Positions 17,462 to 26,394 of a stretch of DNA of 64,000 nucleotides are shown here, one piece after another. Under the pieces are notes generated by a model. That model saw only the letters and a program-made list of their open reading frames with translations. It made no database searches and had not been told where the DNA came from. A program made the position numbers and the translations under genes. Origin of the DNA: Nodularia sphaerocarpa UHCC 0038 (GTDB taxonomy: Bacteria; Cyanobacteriota; Cyanobacteriia; Cyanobacteriales; Nostocaceae); NCBI RefSeq assembly GCF_022376295.1, contig NZ_CP060140.1, forward strand, positions 2,732,356 through 2,796,355, given 5' to 3'. Each line of letters starts with the position of its first letter. Within the stretch, counting starts at the first letter, position 1.

Positions 17462-17514
17462 GTAATGAAGACTGAAGTCCTCATATTTTCGGAAGCACTG
17501 AAGTGCTGACTACG
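17462..17514. repeat. REPIN copy 4, left half degenerate
   Basis: The right palindrome AGCACTGAAGTGCT and CTACG are intact. The left reads GTAATGAAGACTGAAGTCCTC, with a mutated stem. It lies immediately upstream of the RAYT start codon. Confidence 0.75.
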
Positions 17515-17520
17515 AACATT

Positions 17521-17911
17521 AGAGGATGAATTTAAAGCTGGTAGTGAGGACTTCAGTCCTCTCCATTCCCGAAGCACTAAAGTGCTGACAACGAACATTA
17601 GAGGATGAATTGAAAGCTCGTAGTGAGGACTTCAGTCCTCTCCATTCCCGAAGCACTAAAGTGCTGACTACGAACATTAGAGGATGAATTTAAAGCTGGT
17701 AGTGAGGACTTCAGTCCTCTCCATTCCCGAAGCACTAAAGTGCTGACTACGAACATTAGAGGATGAATTTAAAGCTCGTAGTGAGGACTTCAGTCCTCTC
17801 TATTCCCGAAGCACTGAAGTGCTGACTACGAACATTAGAGGATGAATTGAAAGCTCGTAGTGAGGACTTCAGTCCTCTCCATTCCCGAAGCACTGAAGTG
17901 CTGACTACGAA
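17521..17911. repeat. Tandem array of five REPINs with a 79-base period (copies 5-9)
   Basis: AGAGGATGAATT spacers begin at 17521, 17600, 17679, 17758 and 17837, exactly 79 bases apart. REPIN cores run 17540-17593, 17619-17672, 17698-17751, 17777-17830 and 17856-17909. Differences are single bases (CTCC/CTCT, CACTAAAG/CACTGAAG, CTCG/CTGG), so the array expanded recently. Its last copy contains the stop codon of the converging glycosyltransferase gene. There are no unique spacers, so it is not CRISPR. Confidence 0.9.
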
Positions 17912-19572
17912 CTTTTTTCTACAACTTGTTGATAAAAGGTTTCTAAACCTGCGACACAGACTTTATCATCAAAGAGATTATCTTGACGCTGACTCATTCT
18001 TTCAGATAGGCTATTGCGCCAAACTCGGTCAAGTCCTAATTTAACAGCGATATCAATATATTCAGCTTCATTTTTAGCAATGGTGTCTGTTACTCCTAGC
18101 AGTTTCAAAAAGCTGTCTGTGTGACGACCGCGCATAAATTCCCCTGGACAAGTCACAATGGGGAGATTACAGGCTATGGCTTCTAGGCTAGTATTACCAC
18201 CTGACCAAGTAAATGTATCTAAGTAAACATCTGATAATAAGTTAATCATCAGATAGTCTAGACGTTCTGGAATTTTCAGATGGACACAGTAATCTTCACT
18301 ATTTAGTCCTACCGCCGCAAAAGCACGTTGTAAACGAGGTTTTAATACAGTACCTCGTAAAAATACAAATTTGGCTTCAGGAATACGACTAGCAATTTCT
18401 GCCAAGATAAAATCATATTGTGGTAAATATTTAAATGGTGCTTGACAACATAAATAAATTACATCATCATCATTTAAACCATAATCTGAACGAGTTTTGA
18501 TAACTTGAGGAATATAGGGTTTAGGATAAGCTACACCAATGTTAGGTAAGAGAATCAATTTCTCTGAGTAATGTTCTTGGGCATTTTCCGCTTCCATTAA
18601 CTCACTAGATAAGAAATAGTCAATTGTCGGTAAGCCAGTTGTTACTGGATGTCCCCAAGCTGTACACTGCACAGGTGCAAGTCGCAAACCTGCCATTTGC
18701 ATAGTTTGCGGGTTCATCCCGATTTCAGGATAAACTAAAATGTGTAGTTTATCAGCAACTATTTGTTCAGAAACTGCTGGTAAATTATCAGGAATATGAT
18801 AGAAAAAATCGCTATAATCCTTAAACTGTTGAGTTACTGGATCTGGTTGATTCCCTGTATAGTAACAGTAAATTTCAAACTTTTGATGATCGCAGTAACG
18901 TAACCAACCAGTTAACCAAAGTGTGCCGCTATAAGAATGTAGATAATGAGAAATATAGCCAATACGGATTTTTTCTTGTGGCTGAAGTTCTGGCATAGAT
19001 AGATGTGCAATCCATTGCGGAAAATTAGCCGCCATAATTTTATGCACTAACTGTCCATATTGACGTTGTAACTCTACATCATTTTGAGCTTGATAAGAGA
19101 GGTAAAAATTAGTTAATCTACCTATTCCAGCTAAAGCATTATTTCTTTCTTGTGGAGTGTTTAGAGATGTTTTGTGAATTAAATCTTGCAGTCCTTGAAT
19201 ATATCTGTGGCGATAGAATATGATTTCTTCTGGATGATCATAAATTGTGGGAACTGTCAAATGTTTAAGTAATGTAAAAGTATAATCATCGGGTATTAGT
19301 TGAGAAGCATTTTCAGCACTGATAATTGCTTCTTGATTATAGCCATTAATTCGTAATTCTATAATTAATGTGAAATGTAATCTTGGATCATTGGGATAAG
19401 CTTTAAGGCCTTCTTTGAGTGTGATCAAATATTGATCTAGCAGGTTCAAGTTTCTGTAACATTGACTTAAACGCCAATAAATTTCTGCATCAGATGATCG
19501 GAGTTTCAGAAGTTCTTGAAATTGCGCGATCGCTTCTTGCCATTTACCTTGAGAGTAGAGTTTGTTACTTAA
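17905..19572 (-). CDS. TPR/SPINDLY-type glycosyltransferase (probable 3' part of a split gene)
   Basis: OGT-like (GT41) protein with signatures KIRIGYISHYLHSYSGTLW, QCTAWGHPVTTGLPTIDYFLSS and DVYLDTFTWSGGNTSLEAIACNLPIV. The first canonical start is a TTG at 19449, but 37 codons upstream of it are plainly TPR (YSQGKWQEAIAQFQELLKL, SSDAEIYWRLSQCYRNL) and the frame is open back to 19593 with no ATG, GTG or TTG. It meets the upstream gene's end at a T9 run where a one-base shift joins the two frames. I therefore read it as the second half of one ~1,350-residue protein or a frameshifted gene. The stop TAG lies inside REPIN copy 9. Confidence 0.8.
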   Translation of the reverse strand, partial: LSNKLYSQGKWQEAIAQFQELLKLRSSDAEIYWRLSQCYRNLNLLDQYLITLKEGLKAYPNDPRLHFTLIIELRINGYNQEAIISAENASQLIPDDYTFTLLKHLTVPTIYDHPEEIIFYRHRYIQGLQDLIHKTSLNTPQERNNALAGIGRLTNFYLSYQAQNDVELQRQYGQLVHKIMAANFPQWIAHLSMPELQPQEKIRIGYISHYLHSYSGTLWLTGWLRYCDHQKFEIYCYYTGNQPDPVTQQFKDYSDFFYHIPDNLPAVSEQIVADKLHILVYPEIGMNPQTMQMAGLRLAPVQCTAWGHPVTTGLPTIDYFLSSELMEAENAQEHYSEKLILLPNIGVAYPKPYIPQVIKTRSDYGLNDDDVIYLCCQAPFKYLPQYDFILAEIASRIPEAKFVFLRGTVLKPRLQRAFAAVGLNSEDYCVHLKIPERLDYLMINLLSDVYLDTFTWSGGNTSLEAIACNLPIVTCPGEFMRGRHTDSFLKLLGVTDTIAKNEAEYIDIAVKLGLDRVWRNSLSERMSQRQDNLFDDKVCVAGLETFYQQVVEKSS

Positions 19573-21950
19573 GTAAAAAAAAACTGTTCGTCTTTAACTG
19601 GATTTAAACTTTCTAATTCATAAGCGGTGATATTCTGGGCTGTTGCTGGAATTAGCCCATTTTCATCTTCATGTTCTAAGATAATTTTGCCACTGATGCG
19701 AGGTAGTAAAGCTTTCCACTGAATATCTGCCAAATCTGCCACCAGAGAGATTTGTAATTTCTCGGTAATATCCAAATCTTCTTGCATCAGAATATTCATA
19801 GCCACACTAGATAAAAATAGTTCGGCATCTTCAACAGCAATGTTGTTGGTATTGACCAGTAAAGTTATTTTTTCACTATCAGGATGAGTTGCTACTACTG
19901 TAAAAACTCTTTCCAACTCTAAACCAATGGACTCTTCTGGTTGTGACCAATCAGGGAAAATGATGAAATTAATTTCTTGAAGATTTAAACACAGAAGTGT
20001 AGCTTCAATTAAGACAGAACTGACAGTTTCCGCCATATTTGACCAGGAAAACTTTTGTGCTTGCACTAAACCAGCCGCAATCAATGCTTGACGAACACTA
20101 GGTTTTTGCACCTCACAGAGTAGATTTGCTAGTCCATCCACATCATCATCTTTCACATATATTGCGGCTTCTCCAGCAACTTCGGGAATTGAAGCATTAT
20201 CACAAGTAATTACAGGACAACCACAAGCCATTGCTTCAATTATCGGCATCCCAAAACCTTCATATTTAGAAGGATAAACCAAGGCTACAGCACCAGAATA
20301 TGCTATTATTAATTCTTCATCGCTGACTTGCAGCAGATGAACTGTACTACCGGATGTATAAGCTCGATATTCAGGTGGTAATACACCACCACTTCCGGTC
20401 AAGATAATTTCAAAGCCATGACTACTGGCAAGTTCTGCAAAAGCTTTGAAAAATAAAATAGCATTTTTGTAACCACCACTAGAGCCAACTAATAAGAAGT
20501 AAGGTTTAGTAATACCGTATCTAGTTTTAAACCCGTTAATTTCTTCAGATTTGGCGGGTAAAAAAGTCCCATTTACACCACAATGAGCGACAGTAATACT
20601 TTCTGGTGGTATCTTTGAGAAACAACTTGCAAGGTCACGCGCCGTATTTTTTGATATTGCTATATAAGCAGATGCGCTTTGGATAGCTTGATGTTTTGCT
20701 TGCCACATGGGATTATTCATATCCCATCCCATTACTTCTGGTATCATGTCATAGGCCATGAATACCGAAGGTGTTGTATGAGGATTAGTGTAATAAGAAG
20801 AGATAAATAAATCTGCTCCTTCTTGATCACACACCTGCTGAAGCATCTCTCGATCAGCATCAGTATGATTATAGTCGTAGCGTTCTATATTAAGATATCT
20901 AATTCCTGGAATTTTAGGCGCAGTTCCAGCGCGGTCAAGTACAATAATATGCTTGGCAAACCCGTTAGTTACCCATTCTTCTAGTAAGGATTTCCAAAGA
21001 CGTGCAATACCAGTTTGGTAGAGTTGGAAGAATACAGCATCAACTAGTATTGTTGATTTTTTTGTATTAGACTCAGTGAATTTATTGTGAAAATTGGCAG
21101 ATTTAGAATGATGACGAATCAGTGAAATAACTGCTTGTGAGTAATCGCTTTGAAGCAAAGACTCTTTTTTAAATGTTAGGGATTGACTTTGAGACAAATT
21201 ATTAAATACATTTGGTTCCAGATTTTTATTGGTCAGCAGGTGTAATGATGTACCATTAGAGTATAAATTTAAATTATACTTATCGGCAATTATTGATAAA
21301 CTTTTAATTGTATATATTGATATATGTTGACCCTCGTGAGGGGCATAGTACCACCACTCAGAAGGTTTAGGATTGTTTTCTGGTAGTAGTTCTGTACTAA
21401 ACAGGATATTTTGAGAATATTTTAAAATATTTTCAATCTCTTCAATTGGATTGACAAAATGCTCAAAAACCTCAAATGCAGTTACTAATTCATACAACTC
21501 ATTCGCAGATTCATCTGTTTCAAAACCTTTCGCAAATAAATTTTTACAGAATTTGTCGATCCAGTAAAAATTAAACCCTAAATCCCTCATCATTCTCACA
21601 AATAGACCATAGCCGCCACCATAATCTAAAAATTTTGCTTCATGGTTGAAAAGATGAAAGAGAATTTGGGCAGATTTATGTGATAACCCATTATTACGTA
21701 ATACTAAACCAACATCAGTTCCAGCTATAGCTTCAGAATAAGCTTCTTCTAACCAATATGGTTCTTCTGTCTGGATAAAACCACAATGAGAACATTGAAA
21801 ATAATCAATTTCATGTTTACCTAGGACAATTCCTTTGGCGAATATATTTGAATCAGATTCACAGACTTTGCATTTCATAGGCATTGCATTGTTTAAGCTT
21901 TGATCTGTAGGGAGTGTTTCTGTATACAATTTGCGTTCTATATTATTCAT
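19569..21950 (-). CDS. Methyltransferase plus GT4 glycosyltransferase multidomain protein
   Basis: 793 residues from the ATG at 21950 (an in-frame TTG three codons earlier is less likely). Residues about 25-60 carry a CxxC...CxxC zinc ribbon (CKVCES, CSHCGF). A Methyltransf_23-like domain with FLDYGGGYGLFVRMM follows, then from about 300 a GT4 glycosyltransferase with FLLVGSSGGYKNAILFFKAF and the donor-site motif YPSKYEGFGMPIIEAMACGCPV. The last 130 residues are alpha/beta and unassigned. The frame stops (EQFFFT, TAA) two bases after a T9 tract that leads into the next gene's TPR coding. The likely role is surface glycan or glycoprotein assembly beside the pilin locus. Confidence 0.85.
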   Translation of the reverse strand: MNNIERKLYTETLPTDQSLNNAMPMKCKVCESDSNIFAKGIVLGKHEIDYFQCSHCGFIQTEEPYWLEEAYSEAIAGTDVGLVLRNNGLSHKSAQILFHLFNHEAKFLDYGGGYGLFVRMMRDLGFNFYWIDKFCKNLFAKGFETDESANELYELVTAFEVFEHFVNPIEEIENILKYSQNILFSTELLPENNPKPSEWWYYAPHEGQHISIYTIKSLSIIADKYNLNLYSNGTSLHLLTNKNLEPNVFNNLSQSQSLTFKKESLLQSDYSQAVISLIRHHSKSANFHNKFTESNTKKSTILVDAVFFQLYQTGIARLWKSLLEEWVTNGFAKHIIVLDRAGTAPKIPGIRYLNIERYDYNHTDADREMLQQVCDQEGADLFISSYYTNPHTTPSVFMAYDMIPEVMGWDMNNPMWQAKHQAIQSASAYIAISKNTARDLASCFSKIPPESITVAHCGVNGTFLPAKSEEINGFKTRYGITKPYFLLVGSSGGYKNAILFFKAFAELASSHGFEIILTGSGGVLPPEYRAYTSGSTVHLLQVSDEELIIAYSGAVALVYPSKYEGFGMPIIEAMACGCPVITCDNASIPEVAGEAAIYVKDDDVDGLANLLCEVQKPSVRQALIAAGLVQAQKFSWSNMAETVSSVLIEATLLCLNLQEINFIIFPDWSQPEESIGLELERVFTVVATHPDSEKITLLVNTNNIAVEDAELFLSSVAMNILMQEDLDITEKLQISLVADLADIQWKALLPRISGKIILEHEDENGLIPATAQNITAYELESLNPVKDEQFFFT
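19575..19583 (-). other. T9 slippery tract joining two glycosyltransferase frames
   Basis: Nine T on the coding strand (CAG-T9-ACTTAAG). Read as T9 the upstream frame ends in TAA four bases later. With one extra T, or a -1 shift, it continues as FFFYLSNKLYSQGKWQEAI into the downstream TPR frame. Runs of nine or more A/T are known sites of transcriptional slippage. Confidence 0.6.
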
Positions 21951-22009
21951 AGTAGCCAATATTTCTGTTAAACAAGTTTGTATTTACTCAATAACCAAGC
22001 AATAGGTTT

Positions 22010-22414
22010 TTAGCGATCGCTCTCCATCTGCCATTTCTTAACCTTCTCTAACATCACTTGATAATCTTGCCGTTCAGGGTGCAAACTTGTCAACTTCTCC
22101 AACGGTTCCATCGCACCTGGAAGATCCTGCAATTTTATCCGCAATAAAGAGAGTTTCTCCAGAGCAACTTGATTTTCTGGTTCTCGTTGTAATACCAACT
22201 CATAACCCCTTGCTTGTTCTTGCAATGAAGACTCAACAGGTATGGTTGCTGCTGGCTGAGGCTGGGGAGCTTGCATAGCTTGTCTTACTGTACCTACTGC
22301 CCCAAACAGGATAGAACCACCAAATCCAATCAGCGATATAATTGATATAATTTTCTTTTTGCGTTGGTCTTTCTGCTGACGGACAACGAAATAATCTTCC
22401 CCTGAACTAGCCAT
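22010..22414 (-). CDS. Membrane-anchored TPR protein
   Basis: 134 residues: a short basic cytoplasmic N-terminus (RQQKDQRKKK), one transmembrane helix at about 23-42 (IISIISLIGFGGSILFGAVG), a Pro/Gln-rich linker, then about two TPR units (QEQARGYELVLQREPENQVALEKLSLLRIKL and the following LEKLTSLHPERQ). The helix plus TPR suggests a scaffold facing the periplasm or lumen. The ATG at 22414 is clear. No close operon partner. The specific role is unknown. Confidence 0.7.
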   Translation of the reverse strand: MASSGEDYFVVRQQKDQRKKKIISIISLIGFGGSILFGAVGTVRQAMQAPQPQPAATIPVESSLQEQARGYELVLQREPENQVALEKLSLLRIKLQDLPGAMEPLEKLTSLHPERQDYQVMLEKVKKWQMESDR

Positions 22415-22861
22415 GTGTTGTTACTTCCTGTAGAAAATACTTAGGTAATTTCAGCCCCTATTAAAGAGCATACCCACAATACCGCAGAAACTAACGCAAC
22501 ATCTCGACATTTTTTGTGGGAGATTTAACCGAAATTTGAGCAATTTGAATGCAGAGATAGATGATAAGCTTTTCGCCCGTTAACTTGCATAACATGGGCG
22601 GGCAAGATGCCCACCCCACAAGAGTTTGAACTAATTTAAATATGCAACTTAGATATTTTTTAGCTTAATATGGTTCCTTTTTGCTCACCAGCCAAGGGTA
22701 ATTTTTTTGAATTTATTCATTGCATTATTGAGTAACTTGTGCTATTGAAAGCAGGTGAGCAATGGATATCAGGTAAAAATATGAGGGTTTTCATCAGTTG
22801 CCCAAAAATGAGACAATAGCAACTTAAGCATTACAATTACAAAATTTTACATACACAGATC
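22415..22861. other. Intergenic region upstream of psb28 with inverted repeat
   Basis: No gene seen. A copy of the dispersed GGGCGGGCAAGATGCCCACCCC repeat lies near 22597-22618. The arms TTGCTCACC (22681-22689) and GGTGAGCAA (22754-22762) are exact inverted repeats 64 bases apart and might form a leader RNA structure. The psb28 transcript presumably starts in this gap. Confidence 0.4.
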
Positions 22862-23200
22862 ATGGTCAAAATTCAGTTTTCTAAAGGTAAAGACGAAGAA
22901 GTAACTCCAGAAGTACGCTTGACGCGATCGCGCACTGGGGACAGTGGTACAGCAACCTTTATCTTTACCAATCCCCAAATATTGGCCGAAGGTAGCAGCG
23001 ACGAAGTTACCGGGATGTACCTGATTGACGAAGAAGGCGAAATAGTTACCCGCGAAGTTAAGGGTAAATTTGTCAACGGTAAAGCAGAAGGACTAGAAGC
23101 AGTTTATGTGATGAAGTCCGCCGAGGAATGGGATCGCTTTATGCGCTTCATGGAACGGTATGCTGAAGAAAACGATTTGGGATTTAACAAAGCCGAATAG
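22862..23200 (+). CDS. psb28: Photosystem II assembly factor Psb28
   Basis: Thylakoid-associated assembly protein that binds the CP47/cytochrome b559 side of photosystem II intermediates and aids biogenesis and repair. The 112 residues and the start MVKIQFSKG, followed by VRLTRSRTGDSGTATFIFTNP and GMYLIDEEGEIVTREVKGKFVNG, match the family throughout. No signal peptide or membrane helix, as expected. Monocistronic, followed by a short palindromic repeat. Confidence 0.96.
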   Translation: MVKIQFSKGKDEEVTPEVRLTRSRTGDSGTATFIFTNPQILAEGSSDEVTGMYLIDEEGEIVTREVKGKFVNGKAEGLEAVYVMKSAEEWDRFMRFMERYAEENDLGFNKAE

Positions 23201-23238
23201 ATATCGACGGTATTCCAATATGCGTCTGACATCACCAT

Positions 23239-23266
23239 TGTAGAGACGTTGTATAGAACGTCTCTA
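23239..23266. repeat. Dispersed TGTAGAGACGTT palindrome, imperfect copy
   Basis: TGTAGAGACGTT and AACGTCTCTA flank a six-base centre. A perfect 30-base version occurs at 30236-30265. It could act as a bidirectional terminator or be a mobile palindrome. Confidence 0.7.
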
Positions 23267-23320
23267 TATTCTTTGTCTTTCTGTTAATTAACCCCCTCAT
23301 CCCCCTACTCCCTAATCGTC

Positions 23321-23824
23321 GTGTCACCACAACCACACCCCGACTCTCCAGGAAACACCGTCACCTGTGCTGTAATTACAGTCAGTGATACTCGTAACCC
23401 AGAAACTGATAAAAGTGGTCAGATTATCCAGCAGTTGCTGGTTGAGGCTCTCCATGTTGTGGGAGTATACAAAATCATCAAAGATGAACCAGCCCAGATT
23501 CAAGCACAAATAGAATTGCTGGGTAAAATTACTAGTTTAGATGTAGTTATATTCAATGGTGGTACGGGGATTGCTCCCAAAGATACTACCTATGATGCAA
23601 TTGAGAAATTATTAGAGAAAACTTTACCCGGATTTGGGGAGTTGTTTCGATTTTTAAGTTATCAAGAAATTGGTTCACGGGCGATCGCCTCTCGCGCTGT
23701 GGCTGGAGTATATCACAATAAGTTAATTTTCTCTCTTCCCGGTTCTAGTAATGCGGTGCGATTGGGAATGGAAAAGCTGATTTTGCCTGAAATGGCTCAT
23801 TTGGTGAGTCAGATGCGGATGTAG
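23321..23824 (+). CDS. moaB: MoaB/MogA-type molybdenum cofactor protein
   Basis: Molybdopterin adenylyltransferase-like protein of 167 residues in molybdenum cofactor synthesis. Family motifs VITVSDTR, IFNGGTGIAPKDTTYDAI and the late LIFSLPGSSNAVRLG are all present. The start is GTG at 23321, since no earlier in-frame start has a better context. It is between psb28 and mraY with no other moa gene nearby. Confidence 0.92.
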   Translation: MSPQPHPDSPGNTVTCAVITVSDTRNPETDKSGQIIQQLLVEALHVVGVYKIIKDEPAQIQAQIELLGKITSLDVVIFNGGTGIAPKDTTYDAIEKLLEKTLPGFGELFRFLSYQEIGSRAIASRAVAGVYHNKLIFSLPGSSNAVRLGMEKLILPEMAHLVSQMRM

Positions 23825-24029
23825 AAGAACCTCACCCTGGTTTTGCTATGCAAAACCTGTCCCTCTCCTTGCTAAGGAGAGGGAGTAATGAAATATTTAA
23901 CGAATTGGGTTGAGGCTTGAGTTTTACCCCACTATTTCTCTGCGGAAATCTAGCTCCCCTCCTCGCTTGCGGGGAGGGGCTGGGGGTGGGGTTGTATTCT
24001 TAAATTATTTTCTCAAAAGTTCAAAAATT

Positions 24030-25133
24030 CTAAAAAGGTGCGATCGCATAACAAACAACAGACAAAATGGCAGCAATCAGATAAAACACTGCTACAACTT
24101 GTAATTCTGACCAGCCGCTCAACTCTAGATGATGGTGTAAAGGAGCCATTTTAAATAAACGCTTGCCCTTACCATCAGGCCCTTTAGTCGCTTTATAATA
24201 ACCTACCTGGGCAATCACCGAAAGGGTTTCTACAAAGAAAATCCCACTGAGAATAAACAAGGCTACTAAACTATTTGTCAATAATGCTACAGCAGCTAAA
24301 GCTCCTCCCAGGGCTAAGGAACCTGTATCACCCATGAATACACGGGCTGGGTTGCGGTTATGGGCTAAGAAACCTAAGCAACCGCCACTTAATGCGGCAC
24401 AAAAAACCATTAATCCAGGGTAAGCAGGGGCGATGACAGCACCTAACGCTAGTAAGGCGATCGCCACTGTTCCGGCTGCTAAACCATCAATACCGTCAGT
24501 TAAATTAGTTGCATTACTTTCTGCTACTAGCACAAAGCCAGCCAAAGGCCAGAATAAAAATCCTAAAGGTAGGGCAAAGCTCACCCAAGGTAAAGCTATA
24601 TTTGTAATATGAGAATGTTCTGTAGTCATCAGCCATAGACAAAACAACGCCGCAAATCCAATTTGCAACGCCAGTTTCATCTTCGGAGAGATGCCTTTAT
24701 TTGATTTGCGCCGCAGAATTTGCCAATCGTCCAGCCAGCCCACAAATCCATAGCTGAGAGTTAACGCCGAGACGGCAAGCACTTCTGTGGCAAAATTAGA
24801 CAATATACAGGCGATCGCCACAGCTACGGGGACAAAGAATATACCCCCCATCGTTGGTGTCCCAGCTTTTTTCAAATGGGCTTGGGGGCCATCCTCGCGG
24901 ATGATTTGCCCGGTTTTGAGTTTTTGCAGCACTGGGATGACTACAACGCCTATAGCAGCTGAACTCACGGCGCACAGCACTAAGGGGAAAGTCAGGGACA
25001 TTCCTTGCCAAGGCGTTCTATTGCCCAGCCAATCCAATGTCAATGCTGCTATACTCAGCCCTGCGCCTAAAGCAGCAGCTAATCCAATACCCGAAACGTT
25101 TGATCCTTCATTAGGAGATAATTTAGCGTCCAC
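24030..25133 (-). CDS. mraY: Phospho-N-acetylmuramoyl-pentapeptide transferase
   Basis: Integral membrane enzyme that moves phospho-MurNAc-pentapeptide onto undecaprenyl phosphate to make lipid I. Landmarks are GTPTMGG, the Asp pair in VGWLDDW, NATNLTDGIDGLAAG, VFMGDTGSLALGG and APLHHHLE, with about ten transmembrane helices. The GTG at 25133 is chosen because GAAGGGA lies six bases ahead; another GTG at 25148 sits in frame but would place that ribosome site inside the gene. Monocistronic here rather than in a dcw cluster, as is common in cyanobacteria. Confidence 0.97.
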   Translation of the reverse strand: MDAKLSPNEGSNVSGIGLAAALGAGLSIAALTLDWLGNRTPWQGMSLTFPLVLCAVSSAAIGVVVIPVLQKLKTGQIIREDGPQAHLKKAGTPTMGGIFFVPVAVAIACILSNFATEVLAVSALTLSYGFVGWLDDWQILRRKSNKGISPKMKLALQIGFAALFCLWLMTTEHSHITNIALPWVSFALPLGFLFWPLAGFVLVAESNATNLTDGIDGLAAGTVAIALLALGAVIAPAYPGLMVFCAALSGGCLGFLAHNRNPARVFMGDTGSLALGGALAAVALLTNSLVALFILSGIFFVETLSVIAQVGYYKATKGPDGKGKRLFKMAPLHHHLELSGWSELQVVAVFYLIAAILSVVCYAIAPF

Positions 25134-25327
25134 AAAAATTCCCTTCACTCCACACTTCTAAAATTTCAAAATGAGGACAATAGATATTGCCTAGTACATA
25201 ACTACAAAAATCAACGGAGATTTCCACAGTTCAAAAGCTTTTTGACTTTTGACCCCTCGACTTCGCTCAGGGTAAACTTTTGACTTTTGACTTCCGCCTT
25301 GCGGTACTAGTCCCCAGCCTCGATAGG

Positions 25328-25567
25328 CTAATCTTCCTCTAGACTCACATCACTGTCATCATCCATATCGTAGTCCTCTATTCCGTCTTCTGAACTTAAG
25401 AACTCTGATATTTCTGTTTCTGGCAGTGAAAACTCGGTTTCTTGAACATTGCGCGCTACCAGACGACCTTGAAATTCCAACCAGTCCAACATAGAGGACT
25501 CTTGTTTTGATGGGATGACGGGGGCGCGTTGGTTGCGGGGTTCTTCACTGATGGGAGAATTCAACAT
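25328..25567 (-). CDS. Small acidic DUF3134-like cyanobacterial protein
   Basis: A 79-residue soluble protein with a conserved-looking N-terminal half (SEEPRNQRAPVIPSKQESSMLDWLE) and a very acidic tail (DGIEDYDMDDDSDVSLEED). It resembles the DUF3134 proteins found across cyanobacteria; I recognise the pattern but have not searched. Function unknown. ATG at 25567. Confidence 0.75.
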   Translation of the reverse strand: MLNSPISEEPRNQRAPVIPSKQESSMLDWLEFQGRLVARNVQETEFSLPETEISEFLSSEDGIEDYDMDDDSDVSLEED

Positions 25568-25809
25568 ATCTACGAAAACACAAAAAGGTTCATGTAACTA
25601 GACATTAAGAAGTCTATCATTGACAAGGGATAATTTAATTATTGATTCAAGTCTTGGTTTGATCAATCCGTAAGGTGACAGAAATATTTTATTTAACAGT
25701 GGTAAGACAAGCACTAAAAAGATTCTTAGTATTTTGTAAGCCTCTATACATACAACATTAATATCGACTTAAGGTGAATAAACCCTAATGATTTTTGAGG
25801 TAATAGACA

Positions 25810-26394
25810 ATGATTGGCAAAGCAAATCTCATTGATGCGATCGCCGGGACAAATCGCGGTTTACTAGCTAGTGAACCACAAAAACAGTCCATCTTAGCAG
25901 CGATCGCCAACCTGGAAGACTTTAATCCTACCCCTCGTCCCCTAGAAGCCAGTCATTTGCTCAATGGTGATTGGCGCTTAATATATACCACCAGCAAAGC
26001 TCTTTTAAACCTGGATCGCATCCCTTTGTGTAAACTTGGTCAAATTTATCAGTCTATCCGCGTCAACACTACCACGGTTTATAACATCGCCGAGATTTAT
26101 GGCTTACCTTATCTCGAAGGTTTAGTGAGCGTAGCTGCAAAATTTGAACCAATTTCCCAAAAACGTGTCCAAGTAAAATTTCAGCGTTCCATAGTTGGTT
26201 TAAAACGTTTAATAGATTACAGTTCTCCCGCCAATTTTATCCAGCAAATTGAAACTGGTAAAAAATTTACGGCCATTGATACTCCCTTAAACGGTGATAA
26301 ACAACAAGGCTGGCTCGACATCACTTATATAGATAACGATTTGCGAATAGGCAGGGGTAACGAGGGTAGTGTGTTTGTTTTGAGTAAAACATAA
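25810..26394 (+). CDS. PAP/fibrillin (plastid-lipid-associated) family protein
   Basis: A 194-residue lipocalin-like protein. GDWRLIYTTSKALL and the C-terminal GWLDITYIDNDLRIGRGNEGSVFVLSK are the diagnostic fibrillin motifs. Family members associate with thylakoid lipids or plastoglobule-like bodies and help in photoprotection. The ATG is followed by a helix with NRGLLASEPQKQSI. No signal peptide. Confidence 0.9.
   Translation: MIGKANLIDAIAGTNRGLLASEPQKQSILAAIANLEDFNPTPRPLEASHLLNGDWRLIYTTSKALLNLDRIPLCKLGQIYQSIRVNTTTVYNIAEIYGLPYLEGLVSVAAKFEPISQKRVQVKFQRSIVGLKRLIDYSSPANFIQQIETGKKFTAIDTPLNGDKQQGWLDITYIDNDLRIGRGNEGSVFVLSKT

Noticed and set aside
17521..17911. Regularly spaced 79-base repeats as a CRISPR array
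   Set aside because: The spacers between the palindromes are also identical, there are no unique spacers and no cas genes nearby. The units are REPINs beside a RAYT gene.
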